From positions 1 through 29,473 of the IMG/VR virus record IMGVR_UViG_3300037493_001093: 29,473 nucleotides of DNA. The stretch is one strand, 5' to 3'. The position numbers and the translations under genes were made by a program. Under the pieces are notes generated by a model, which saw only the letters and a program-made list of their open reading frames with translations, was not told the DNA's origin and searched no databases. Positions 1-9,375 of this stretch are shown in pieces (position 1 is the stretch's first letter; the number at the start of each line of letters is the position of its first letter). The DNA is from a virus.

Positions 1-3000
1 GCGAAAGAACGCAACTGCGCTCTCGAAAGGGGTGGCCCGCTGCGTCTGCCCCGGCCTCGGCCCTTCCTTTGCCAGCTTGGCGGCGCGCTCTTGGATCTGA
101 TTCTTGGCGTCTTCGACCAAGATGCGGTTCTCTCCAAGCACGACCTCCTTGTCATCCTTGGCGTACTGCCACAGTTCCATGACCACAGACCGCAGGCGGC
201 GGAACTCCTCGACGGTCAAGTCCTTGAAGTCCTTCTTGTTGGCCGTCGCCTCGGAAATGATCCGGTTGATCTCTGCGTACTTCTCCGGCTCGTACTGCTG
301 GAGCTTGCGCAAGAAGTCGTTGGCCGTCTCCGCAGCGCGCCGGATCTGAGCCTTCGTGCCGACGCCGTACAGAGCGAGAACCGCCCGCGCCGCGATGATG
401 TAGTCGAGCGACCTGTCCTTGCGGTTCTTGTTCTTGAGGATGCGGGCGAACATGCGCCGCGCCGCGCTGACCTCAACGCGGACGTTCTCAGCCTCGTTCG
501 CCATCTGATCGCTCAACAACTGCTGCCGCTTGCTGCCAAGCGCGCCAGCCAAGTCGTTGTCCGTCAGCTTCTGCAACGCCTCGCGGCTGTGGCGACGGGA
601 CGCGACCACATGCAGGTCAGGCCGTAGCTCGCTGATCTTCTTCTTCTGCGTCGCCATGCGAGCCGCCGCACGCGCCGCACTTAGCATGATGCGCGGCGGC
701 AACTTGCCTTCTGCTTGCCTCTGCCGCACCTTCAAGTCCGAACGGATGGCGTTGACGCGCTCCTCGGCGCGAGCGATCAAGCTCTGATCCTTGGAGTCTT
801 TGGCCGCACGCAGCTTCTGCTCGGCCTCGCTCAGGTCGTTCGTAAGGTCGATGACCTCCCGTTCGGCCTCCTGCTGTTGCTGCAAGTCGGCGGGCCGGTT
901 GGCACCGCCAAGCGTCGCCTTCTCCAGCGCGCCGAGTTCCATCATCAGCCAGCGCGTGTTGAACTCGTTCAGCAACGAGGCGTTGACTGCCTCCTCGACT
1001 TGGTTCTGCGTGACCAGATCGCTGTTCTCGGCCAGCATCTTGGCGTCGAGGATGGACGCGATGGCGTCTTCCTTCGACAGCGAGGTCAGCAGATCGTTCA
1101 ACACTGCCTCGGCGTTCTCGTAGCCGAAGTAGTCGCGCAACAAGTGCAACGTCACGCCGTTCTCGGCCATCATCGACGCCAGCGGGTGCGCGTCACGGGC
1201 TTCCTTCTTCTGCTTCGCCACAGCCTCCAGCCCGCCGCGCTGCGCCGCCTTCGCCGCCGACAACGTCTTGCTGGCTTCCTCGCGCTGGGCGCGGACCTTC
1301 TGGTTGGCCGCCTTGATGCGGGCCTTTTCTTGCGCGTAAGCAATGCTCGCCTTGCGATGCTCTTCTCTGGCAGCGTCGTAGGCCGCACGCTCCGTGGTCC
1401 CGGCAGGCGGCAGCGGCTTGGGCTTGACCGGCTTCACCGGCTCAACCGGCAACTCCTCGATCGCCAGCCCTTCGGCAATCCGCTGCTCGGCTTCCGCCGC
1501 CGCAACGGCATCGTCCAGCGGCTGCATGATCTCGGACGCCTTCACCGCGTCCAAGGCGAAGCTCTCGATCGACAGCTTGTGGTTCTTCACCTTCTCGGGC
1601 GCGACCGTGCCGTCCTCGCCCACCATCTCGCCAGTCTGCAAGAAGCGACGCAACCGCTCGACGCGAGTGCGCTCGACCGAGTTGGCTACTTCCTCGTACA
1701 TGCCTTCGCGGATGGCGTCCGCCAGCTTCTTCATCGCGGACAGCCGGTCGTGATGGTTGCGCGTCAGCCACGCCAAACTCCGCAAGCCCTTCTGCGTCAG
1801 GCCAGCAACCGCCTGCTCGATGCGCAACCGCTCTATGGACTGGTAGTCCTCCCAGTCATCAGCGTTGCCGCCGTACTGAACCCACTGATCCTTCGACAAG
1901 AACAGCGGCACCGCAGCCTTCGTCGCTTCGGCCATGCGGATCTGGTCCTGCGCGGCGACCATGCGCTTGAAGACCTCCTTCACCTCGGGCGTGATGCCGG
2001 GGAGATCCTTGCCGCCAGACTCGATCTTGTACGTCTCGTTGATCGCCGTGAGCGTCTTCCAAGTGTTGACGAAGAACTCTCGGATGCGACCGAAGATCGG
2101 CAGCAGCGATTCGCTCGGCAGATCGCCGTTGAACAACCACGCCTCCCACGAATAGGCCACCGCTTCGTGAACCTCGCGCTGCTTCTCCGCCGGTAGCGCG
2201 GCGTACTCGCCAAAGCCGCCTTGCAGCTTGCCGAGATCACGCGCCAGCGTGTCCATGTCCTTGCGCATCTGATCCGACGCCAAGCCCTGCTGGATCAGCG
2301 TGGCGTAGCTGTCGAACATGAAGTGCATCAGTTCGTGGAAGTACGTCGTTGGCTGGGCGTTCTGGTTCAGGACCGTCTGGCGGGCCATGCGGTCGTAGGT
2401 GCCGCCGACGCCTTGGTCGGTCTGCGAATACAGGATGGAGTCTTTCGCCAGATTGAACCGCTGGGAGAGCGGGATGACGTTGCCGGAGGCGTCGCGGGTT
2501 ACTGGGTCGGCCAGCTTGGCTTGGCTCGATTGGAAGAAAACAATGACATCGCTTGCGGTTTGCGTGTCGATAGAATCGACAGTATTGCGCATGACAACGC
2601 CATCGTGGCCTCCTTCAATAGCTTCTTGAACCAGCTCGCTATAGCTCTGGTCCTTATACGACCCTCCTTGAAAATCATAGATCAAAGGGTTTTGCAGATT
2701 GACCCATAGGTCGTGCAGAGTCCTTGATGCCTTTAGCTGCCGCGCCTCGCTTTCGTATTGCTCAAGTTTTTTTGCGACAACCTGCTGCGCTTTTGCGATC
2801 TCAGAGTTTTTGTATTCTTCTGCGGCATCAATCGCCTCCGACTTAGATTCGTATACAAAATCGTTGTCGTAGCTAAACTCTGATCCCCATTGGTCGTATT
2901 CCGTTAGCTGCGCCAGCCACCCGTTCTGCTCAGCATCAAAAACTGCTGACGTAACAATGTCTTCTTTTCTAGCCAGGTTGCCTTCGGAAGCTTCTAAACC

Positions 3001-5619
3001 AAAAACCAACGCTGTTGGCTGGTTGTAGTTCTTTCGTTCTGATTCAGTAAGCTGATATTCTTCAGCTACTTGTCGTTGGCCGGATGCGAAGAATCCAAGC
3101 AACGCAGAGTTAGCGCCGGTTCTCTGGCCGCGCTTTGCTGGGTCAAACACCCAAAACGGCTTGCTGGCACTTCCATGAAACGCTTTGCGATTAAATCCAG
3201 CCGCCTTCGCCGCCTCATCCACCATCCTCTGCGCCGTCTCCATGTCCCCCCGCGCCACCGCCGCAAGGTAGTCGGCGTCCATCTGCGCAACGGTGGCGGG
3301 GAGGCGGGAGCGAAGCCCTTGGTCTGCCTCCTTCACGAACGTCTCCAGCACCCCCCGCTCCTGCTCCGTCATCTCCTGCGGCGGGCTGGCCAGCAGTTCC
3401 TTGGCTTGGGAGACGGGGTCGGCAGAGGCTTGCTGCGGCTGCTCCTGAGCCTGCGGGGCGGCTTCTTGGGCGGGAGGCACTGCGGCCTCGGGCGCGGGCG
3501 AGACAGCGGCTTCGGCGGGCTGCGCAGGGGCGGTTGGCGGCGCATCCTGAGCCGATGCCGCTTGCATAGCAGAGACGATGTTTTCGTCAGTCGGCTGCAC
3601 AACCATAGTCGGCGGCACAACCACCGGCTTCACCACAAACTTGCCGAGCACGCGGGAAGCCTCGATGGCGTTCTCGCTCATCGGTACGCCCGCTCGGGTG
3701 CTCATGCCGTACACGCGCTCAAAGTCGGCCAGCGCGATCGGCTCCTTGCCGTCAGCGGCCAGCTTGGCGTTGACCTCGGCGTTCATCAACGCCATCACCT
3801 GGGCGTACAGATGCCCGCCAATGCGCGCCTCTTGGAACGAACGGCCCGCCGCCTGAATCTGCTTCGTCTGGTTCTCGCGGATGGCGCGTAGCTCGTCGCG
3901 GAACTGCTTGTCCGTCTTCGCCTTCTCGCTCAGGTTGTTCTGAACGGTCGCCGCCATCGCCTTGATGTTCGGCTCAAACTTTGCCGCCTCGGCCTCGCTC
4001 ATGCCGTTCTTGTCGATGCGGATGTGCGGCATCAGCTTCGACTGCATCTCGGTGTTGCGCAGGTTGACCTGAAGATCCTCCGTCTTGATGACGATGGCGT
4101 CCTGGTCGGTCGTGGCATCCACAAGCTGCTTGTGAACCGCTGGCAGCAGTTCTTGCAGCATCTCGATGGCCGACTTCTGCACCTTGCCTTCCGCCGTCGC
4201 CTGCTCGTCGATGCCGCCCAACAAGGAGCGCAAGTCGGCAGCGGTAACGTAGACCTCGCTGACGCCCTTGGCTTCGGCGGAGAACTGGCGGGCAAGCTCG
4301 GGGTTGCGCTCGGCCAGTTTGCTGTTGGTCGCGCCCGTGGAGATTGCCTTGATGATGGCCGTGTCCTGCTGCGCCTGCTCAACGCGCCGGGCGTCCGAGG
4401 CGGCGTTGGCCAGCGGACCGGGAAGGCCCAGCACCAACATGCTGTAGAAGGTCTTGGAGGCGATCTCCCCGATCTGGTCGTAGATTTGCTGGCGGCCCTC
4501 GGGCGTGCTGTACCGCTGCTCAAGCTCGGGGCGGCTGACGGTCATGCCCCACTCTTGGCCCACGATCTGGCCGATCTCCTGCCCGATCTCGGTGGCGATC
4601 TCTCCGCCAAGGCCCTTGATGTAGCTCTCCGCGAACCCGGCAGCGACGGTCTGCTTGCCGATCGGCTTGAACACCTTGGGGGCGAGGCGAGGGCCGACCT
4701 TGGCCGCCGCGCTGGTGAACGGCTTGAGCGCGTACTTGCCCAGGACCGTCTCCAGCGCGCCGTTGATGACGCCCACGATGGACGCAGCCCTCTTGGCCTC
4801 CGCCTCGCCCATGCCCGCCTGGATGTAGTCCAGGTAGGCGTTGCCGCCCTCGATGATCGCCGTCTGCGCGCCCTGCGCCCCCAAGAATCCAGCCGTGAAC
4901 AGCGTGCCCGACGAGATGGGCGCGGCAGGACCGGCGACCAAGCCCGGTGCAGCCATGGCCGCGCCAGCCGCCAGGGCCACCGGCATCGTCTCCGACATCT
5001 GCCCGACCATCTCCGCCGTCCCGCCCGTGATCGAGTCCCACACCCCTTCCAGCGGCGGGACTGCCCCGATCGCGTTGTCGATCTGCGACAGCCGGTCACG
5101 CAGCAGACGGGCGTCCCCGATGCCCGACGCAAGCTGCGCGCCGATGTAGCCGCGCTCGACCATGTACCGGCCCTTCGTGAAGTTGCCGATCTTCTCGATC
5201 TGCTGAAGGTGTCCGATATCGTCGTACGCCTGGGCGACGAAGTTGAAGTCCCGCATCCGCTGCGCGACCAGCGGGTACTTCGCGTCAAACGCTTGGTTCT
5301 CGACCTCGCGCTGGCGGGCGAACTGCTCCGCGATCTTCCAGTCCTGCGTCGTGTCGGCGGGGTCGATACCTAGCTGCTGGGCGATCTGGACCTTGCGCGC
5401 CTCCATGTCGGGGTCGCCAGCTACGGCCTGATGGAACCGCTCCTGCTGGATGCGCCGCTGCTCTTGGATCTGCTTCTGGGCGTCAAGCAGGGCCAAGGTG
5501 GCTAGCTGCTCCGATCTGTCCACCTGTGGCGTCGGCACCGCCGGGATGGGGGTCAGCGGCGGCGGGGTGACGGGCTTCGGGTCTTGGAAGCCAGACGCCA
5601 AGTCGGTGGGGAGTTCCAT
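1..5619 (-). CDS. Giant polyvalent ejection protein with ART-like and zincin-like domains, C-terminus cut by window edge
   Basis: The frame is open from ATG 5619 to base 1: 1873 codons with no stop, so the gene continues outside. Residues 1-110 are Pro-rich, then Gln/Glu-rich coiled coil; 208-252 are a Gly/Ala-rich hydrophobic stretch; about 675-740 are a Pro/Ala/Gln linker. About 808-1050 look like the ADP-ribosyltransferase of phage polyvalent proteins: FHGS (H815), a Gly-rich GFFA strand, HDGVVMRN (1005-1012), SDVIVFF (1023-1029), SSQAK (1031-1035) and the typical trailing IPLSQRFN (from 1049). Next comes HELMH (H1095, E1096, H1099), with HEAVAYSWE (1151-1159) as a possible third-ligand helix, as in zincin metallopeptidases. 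The rest is mostly helical. It starts two bases after the preceding stop, in the position of T7 gp16, so I infer a virion protein injected with the DNA. Catalysis is inferred from motifs only. I saw no transglycosylase motif inside the window. Confidence 0.85.
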   Translation of the reverse strand, partial: MELPTDLASGFQDPKPVTPPPLTPIPAVPTPQVDRSEQLATLALLDAQKQIQEQRRIQQERFHQAVAGDPDMEARKVQIAQQLGIDPADTTQDWKIAEQFARQREVENQAFDAKYPLVAQRMRDFNFVAQAYDDIGHLQQIEKIGNFTKGRYMVERGYIGAQLASGIGDARLLRDRLSQIDNAIGAVPPLEGVWDSITGGTAEMVGQMSETMPVALAAGAAMAAPGLVAGPAAPISSGTLFTAGFLGAQGAQTAIIEGGNAYLDYIQAGMGEAEAKRAASIVGVINGALETVLGKYALKPFTSAAAKVGPRLAPKVFKPIGKQTVAAGFAESYIKGLGGEIATEIGQEIGQIVGQEWGMTVSRPELEQRYSTPEGRQQIYDQIGEIASKTFYSMLVLGLPGPLANAASDARRVEQAQQDTAIIKAISTGATNSKLAERNPELARQFSAEAKGVSEVYVTAADLRSLLGGIDEQATAEGKVQKSAIEMLQELLPAVHKQLVDATTDQDAIVIKTEDLQVNLRNTEMQSKLMPHIRIDKNGMSEAEAAKFEPNIKAMAATVQNNLSEKAKTDKQFRDELRAIRENQTKQIQAAGRSFQEARIGGHLYAQVMALMNAEVNAKLAADGKEPIALADFERVYGMSTRAGVPMSENAIEASRVLGKFVVKPVVVPPTMVVQPTDENIVSAMQAASAQDAPPTAPAQPAEAAVSPAPEAAVPPAQEAAPQAQEQPQQASADPVSQAKELLASPPQEMTEQERGVLETFVKEADQGLRSRLPATVAQMDADYLAAVARGDMETAQRMVDEAAKAAGFNRKAFHGSASKPFWVFDPAKRGQRTGANSALLGFFASGQRQVAEEYQLTESERKNYNQPTALVFGLEASEGNLARKEDIVTSAVFDAEQNGWLAQLTEYDQWGSEFSYDNDFVYESKSEAIDAAEEYKNSEIAKAQQVVAKKLEQYESEARQLKASRTLHDLWVNLQNPLIYDFQGGSYKDQSYSELVQEAIEGGHDGVVMRNTVDSIDTQTASDVIVFFQSSQAKLADPVTRDASGNVIPLSQRFNLAKDSILYSQTDQGVGGTYDRMARQTVLNQNAQPTTYFHELMHFMFDSYATLIQQGLASDQMRKDMDTLARDLGKLQGGFGEYAALPAEKQREVHEAVAYSWEAWLFNGDLPSESLLPIFGRIREFFVNTWKTLTAINETYKIESGGKDLPGITPEVKEVFKRMVAAQDQIRMAEATKAAVPLFLSKDQWVQYGGNADDWEDYQSIERLRIEQAVAGLTQKGLRSLAWLTRNHHDRLSAMKKLADAIREGMYEEVANSVERTRVERLRRFLQTGEMVGEDGTVAPEKVKNHKLSIESFALDAVKASEIMQPLDDAVAAAEAEQRIAEGLAIEELPVEPVKPVKPKPLPPAGTTERAAYDAAREEHRKASIAYAQEKARIKAANQKVRAQREEASKTLSAAKAAQRGGLEAVAKQKKEARDAHPLASMMAENGVTLHLLRDYFGYENAEAVLNDLLTSLSKEDAIASILDAKMLAENSDLVTQNQVEEAVNASLLNEFNTRWLMMELGALEKATLGGANRPADLQQQQEAEREVIDLTNDLSEAEQKLRAAKDSKDQSLIARAEERVNAIRSDLKVRQRQAEGKLPPRIMLSAARAAARMATQKKKISELRPDLHVVASRRHSREALQKLTDNDLAGALGSKRQQLLSDQMANEAENVRVEVSAARRMFARILKNKNRKDRSLDYIIAARAVLALYGVGTKAQIRRAAETANDFLRKLQQYEPEKYAEINRIISEATANKKDFKDLTVEEFRRLRSVVMELWQYAKDDKEVVLGENRILVEDAKNQIQERAAKLAKEGPRPGQTQRATPFESAVAFFR

Positions 5620-5621
5620 GG

Positions 5622-8600
5622 TTACTTACGGATGCGCGACACCATAACGTCCAAGGCTTGGTCTTCTTGAATGTTGAACCAGTTTTCTGCCTGCTTCATC
5701 GCAGATTGCAAAGCCAACGATCTTTCGACGTTTCTTTTGGCAGTTGCGACAAAGTCCTGAGACTTTCTCTGCTCCTCAAGAGGGCCTTTGATTCTTGCCA
5801 CTGTCGATTCGATTCTGGCCCTTCTTGCCGATTGCATTCTTGCCTGTTCTTCCGCCCAATACTTTTGCAGCAACCCACGTTGCGCAGTGTCATTTTCTCT
5901 CGATTGGACGGATGGCCACTGGCTACCTTCAACCATTTGGCTGGCTTCATCGCTCAACTCTTGCATGTAGCTGGCAAAAGCTTCTGCGGACGAAGGAACA
6001 GCAACCAGCGGCACGGAAGTGGTGGGCCGCGACGGCACCTTTTGGGTCGCTTTTTGAGCAAAGCCAGCCGACTCAAGTGCTTCGTATGCCTCCTTGGCAG
6101 CTTCCTCTATCGCAGCCTTGACGTTGCTGTATTCGTCGTTGAATCCGCTGACGATGCCCTGCACTACGCCATAGGGCAAGATTCCTTCCTCCTGAGCTTT
6201 CTCAAGAAGTTTGGCTGCAAAATCGTTAGAAAGAACCTGCGCCCTGTCAGAAAGAAGATCAGAACTGCTTGCGTAAGACGCAACCCAGTACGGCTTAGAT
6301 GCAAGCCAGTCGGCGGTTTCCTTGGTAGCAGTTGGGCCAGAAGTTGCCGGGCCACGCTCTGGACCTTGCATGCGTCCACGGCCAGACCGTTCTTGCAGCT
6401 TCATCGTCGTTCTGTGGCGAGTAACTGCATCTCCAAGATTTTGCAGGACTATCTTGGCGGCTGCCTTTTTGCGCGACGCGCCAACGTCCGTGTTGTCGAA
6501 CTGATCCGCAGGCCCAAACACGCCATCAGCAATAGCTCTATCGACAAAGTACGGAGACGCAGAAATGGCGTCTTCTTCCCGCATGAAAATAGGTGGCATG
6601 TACGACTGCAAGACACTTGCTACATCAGCTTTCTTGCTTTGGTCGGACATCAAAATGTCAGAAGCTGCGTCCAGCTTCTTCCGCATCTCGTTCTGCTTGA
6701 ACGTGTTCTCGCTGTCGATGGCGGAGATCCGAAGGTACTCGCGGATCAACGTGTCTGCCCCGCCTCCCATGCGAGTTGCGTCTTCGCCGGACAGGTTGGA
6801 ATCTTTGAGTGCACGGTCAATCGTGTCGATCTTCTCCTGCATCTCTGGAGATGGCGACTGCCTGTACGCCTCACGATACTTGGCCAGCGACTTCTCGGCA
6901 GTGCTGATGATCTCGGCGCGCTTCGCAGGGTCGCCGGTCCACTCGCCAAGAGTCAGCGTGACCGATCTGCCAGTCGAGCCAACGGGCTGCTCCCACTTGG
7001 TAACTCCGCGCTCCTCTGGCGTCTGCACCTCGTAGACAAGTGGAGCCAACCAAGAGTTGACCAGCTTGCCCTCCATGTTGCGGGAGGCCAGCGAAACCGT
7101 CACTCCCGTGGAAGCGGTTTGCGCGTTGACGTAGTCCGTGATGGCTTTGCGGTCGTTTTTGTCGATGCCAGCCGCCGTCAACTCGCTCTCCAGCTTGAGT
7201 TGGGCGCGCAGCCAGAAGTCCATCTTTGCTGGGTTGCCGGGGTTCTTGTCCTTCTTCTCCCAGGCCGGGTCGTAAGGCTCACCAACCAGCTTGCCGATCA
7301 GGTTGTTGAAGTAAGCCTCGTCGGAGACGATCTTGACCACATCGCCTGCGCGACCTCGACCGCTCGGGCTTTGGCCCCTGGGGTCGATGCCGTTGGCCTG
7401 GATGAACGACGCCTCGACCTTCTGAAGATCCTGCGCGGACAAGTTGGGCGAAAGCTGGGCCGATACCTCCAGCCACTTCTTGGCGACATCGCCGTCCTCC
7501 GCTTTCAACATCTGCGGGCTGGCAAGGTACTCCATCATCCGCGCTTCACCTTGGCGGGTGGTCAGGCGGCCACGGTTCGACCAGAACGACTGGGCCTCGT
7601 CGTACATGCCAAGGTCTTGCAACTGGGTCACAAGCGCGGCGTTGCTCGTCTCCCATGCGCTCCAGTCTTGGCTGCTGGAGATGGCACCGCGCAGCGAGTC
7701 TTCGTACTGCCTGCGAAGCTCGCCCTTCTGCTGGTCCTCGGCGTAGCGGTTGAGGTTGAACCGCTCAGTGATCTTGCCAAGGGTCGCCTTGTATTCTTCC
7801 TCGTCGATGCCGCCGAAAGCGCGCAGGTTGTCCAGCGTTTCAATCTGGGTCATCAAGTCCTTCGGAAACGCCGTCATCAGTTGCTGAGACGAACTGAACG
7901 CGATGTCATCGACGTTCATGGAGCGGATCGCCTTGTCGATCTTTCCGCGCTCCGCCGCCGGGATGCTGCTGCCGTGCTGCTTGTAGTAGTCCCGCGCCAT
8001 CTGCCGCGACGCCGGGTCTTGGCTCTGCGCCAGCGACGCCAGCGTATTGACATGCATCTGCGTCTCGACGCTCTTCTCAGCCTGCTTCCACATCGGGCTG
8101 CCGGGCTGGACGCCCTGCGCCTGCATGATGGAGGCCACGTTGCGCATCGCGTCCTTGTAGAACGGGCTTTCCTCCATCGTCTGGATCGTGCCGGAACTGC
8201 TGAAGCTGTCGGTGTAGTCCGACACGTTCGCATCCAGCGCAGCCTTCGATTGGCCAATGTCGTAGGCCGTGCTCTGCCCTACGAAGTGGTCATCGACCTG
8301 GGCGGAGAAATGCATGTTGCGGAACCCGGCCCGCTGCTCGAAAGCCTCGCGCTGCCACTGATTGTCCAGCCCGTCTGCAAGCTCCTTCTGCTTGCGCTGG
8401 ATGTCCTGCATCAACTGGGTGCGCGCCTGAATGGCGTCGTAACCCTTCTTGTTGCGGTAATCCGAGACGGCGGCGCGGCTGAACTCGGAGAACTCGGTGT
8501 CCGCCGACCGGGCGCGGGAGTCGTTGATTCGGTCTTGGACGCGCAACATGCCTGCGCCTGCCTGCTCCAAGCCCTGCCCAAGCTGGGCGGCACCTTGCCC

Positions 8601-8702
8601 AGCCAAGTTCTGAGCCGGGACCACCTGACCGGCTTGGAACTGGGGCATCGCCCCGGCGTTGACGCTGACGGACGGGAGATCGACCTGGGGGACTCTGACC
8701 AT
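5622..8702 (-). CDS. Large internal virion (ejection) protein, T7 gp15-like by position
   Basis: 1026 residues, ATG start, TAA stop. It lies between the gp14-like protein and the giant polyvalent protein, the place of the second core/ejection protein in T7-like genomes. The N-terminus (VDLPSVSVNAG, then Gln/Gly/Ala-rich) and the long helical, charged body without membrane segments resemble podovirus internal virion proteins that form the ejection channel. I see no enzymatic motif. The start overlaps the previous stop by one base (TAATG), which suggests translational coupling; the Shine-Dalgarno is weak. Roughly the last third (5622 to about 6660) is visibly AT-richer than the rest, hinting at replacement of the C-terminal part. 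The assignment rests on position and overall character. Confidence 0.8.
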   Translation of the reverse strand: MVRVPQVDLPSVSVNAGAMPQFQAGQVVPAQNLAGQGAAQLGQGLEQAGAGMLRVQDRINDSRARSADTEFSEFSRAAVSDYRNKKGYDAIQARTQLMQDIQRKQKELADGLDNQWQREAFEQRAGFRNMHFSAQVDDHFVGQSTAYDIGQSKAALDANVSDYTDSFSSSGTIQTMEESPFYKDAMRNVASIMQAQGVQPGSPMWKQAEKSVETQMHVNTLASLAQSQDPASRQMARDYYKQHGSSIPAAERGKIDKAIRSMNVDDIAFSSSQQLMTAFPKDLMTQIETLDNLRAFGGIDEEEYKATLGKITERFNLNRYAEDQQKGELRRQYEDSLRGAISSSQDWSAWETSNAALVTQLQDLGMYDEAQSFWSNRGRLTTRQGEARMMEYLASPQMLKAEDGDVAKKWLEVSAQLSPNLSAQDLQKVEASFIQANGIDPRGQSPSGRGRAGDVVKIVSDEAYFNNLIGKLVGEPYDPAWEKKDKNPGNPAKMDFWLRAQLKLESELTAAGIDKNDRKAITDYVNAQTASTGVTVSLASRNMEGKLVNSWLAPLVYEVQTPEERGVTKWEQPVGSTGRSVTLTLGEWTGDPAKRAEIISTAEKSLAKYREAYRQSPSPEMQEKIDTIDRALKDSNLSGEDATRMGGGADTLIREYLRISAIDSENTFKQNEMRKKLDAASDILMSDQSKKADVASVLQSYMPPIFMREEDAISASPYFVDRAIADGVFGPADQFDNTDVGASRKKAAAKIVLQNLGDAVTRHRTTMKLQERSGRGRMQGPERGPATSGPTATKETADWLASKPYWVASYASSSDLLSDRAQVLSNDFAAKLLEKAQEEGILPYGVVQGIVSGFNDEYSNVKAAIEEAAKEAYEALESAGFAQKATQKVPSRPTTSVPLVAVPSSAEAFASYMQELSDEASQMVEGSQWPSVQSRENDTAQRGLLQKYWAEEQARMQSARRARIESTVARIKGPLEEQRKSQDFVATAKRNVERSLALQSAMKQAENWFNIQEDQALDVMVSRIRK

Positions 8703-9373
8703 TAGGCGTTCCGGTTAGCGGTCATGTAGGTGCCGTAGATCGACGCAGCCTGCCCTGCCGTGCCCAGCAGTTGGCCTGCCGCGCCAGCCCAGGGCTGAAT
8801 CGACCGTGCCGAGGCTCGGAGGTTGCGCGCCGAGGCGTTGCCCAGCATGGCCTGCTGGCGTTCGTTTACGACCTGACGGCGCATCGCCTGGGACTGCCGC
8901 AAGGTGTTCGTGTCGATCGCCTGGAGGTCCAGACGCTTGGCTAGCTCGTTGCTCGCCTGCACCTCGGCGGCGGAGCCGACGCCCGCCTGGATGCCCCTGG
9001 CTCCCAGCGAGACGGTCGTGGCGGCCCGCTGCTGCGCCGCCCGAAGGCTGTAGAGCGCAGACTCCCGGCGGCCAGCCTCGATGGCGAACTGGGCGTCCGC
9101 CTCGGCGTTGCGGGCGTTGATCCCGGCGATCCGGCTGGCGAAGTCGGCAGCGGACGCCTGGGACTTCAGTTGCAGCTTCTGGTTTTCGGCTTGGTAGTAC
9201 GCGCCGATGGCGGACATGACGCCGCCAGCGATCATGCTCATCGCGCCCACGCTGCCCCAGGAGACCCCTCCGCCTGCGTTGGCTCGCTGCGTCGGCGTCA
9301 TCGAGTAGCCGCTTGCCACTTCGTTGCCCGGCGTGCTAGCCGGGGGAGGAGTCCATTGCGTTTGGTAAGGCAT
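8702..9373 (-). CDS. Internal virion protein, T7 gp14-like
   Basis: 223 residues. A Pro/Thr-rich N-terminus is followed by one hydrophobic Gly/Ala segment (about 41-60), then a long Ala/Gln/Arg helix (about 60-185) and a second Gly/Ala segment near 190-215. This layout and the place just after tail tubular protein B match the gp14 family: small core proteins that leave the head first and sit in the outer membrane during ejection. A good Shine-Dalgarno (AGGAAG, 9380-9385) lies seven bases before the ATG. The stop overlaps the next start by one base. The family call is confident from layout and context; there are no catalytic residues to check. Confidence 0.8.
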   Translation of the reverse strand: MPYQTQWTPPPASTPGNEVASGYSMTPTQRANAGGGVSWGSVGAMSMIAGGVMSAIGAYYQAENQKLQLKSQASAADFASRIAGINARNAEADAQFAIEAGRRESALYSLRAAQQRAATTVSLGARGIQAGVGSAAEVQASNELAKRLDLQAIDTNTLRQSQAMRRQVVNERQQAMLGNASARNLRASARSIQPWAGAAGQLLGTAGQAASIYGTYMTANRNA

Positions 9374-9375
9374 TG

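Noticed and set aside
715-2196. Long plus-strand frame opposite the polyvalent gene
   Set aside because: Same register effect; product has shadow-like Leu/Arg/Gly composition.
5658-8705. Plus-strand open frame of about 1015 codons opposite the gp15-like gene
   Set aside because: It is in codon register with the sense gene, so it stays open simply because TTA, CTA and TCA codons are avoided there. The product is Leu/Arg/His-rich and resembles nothing.
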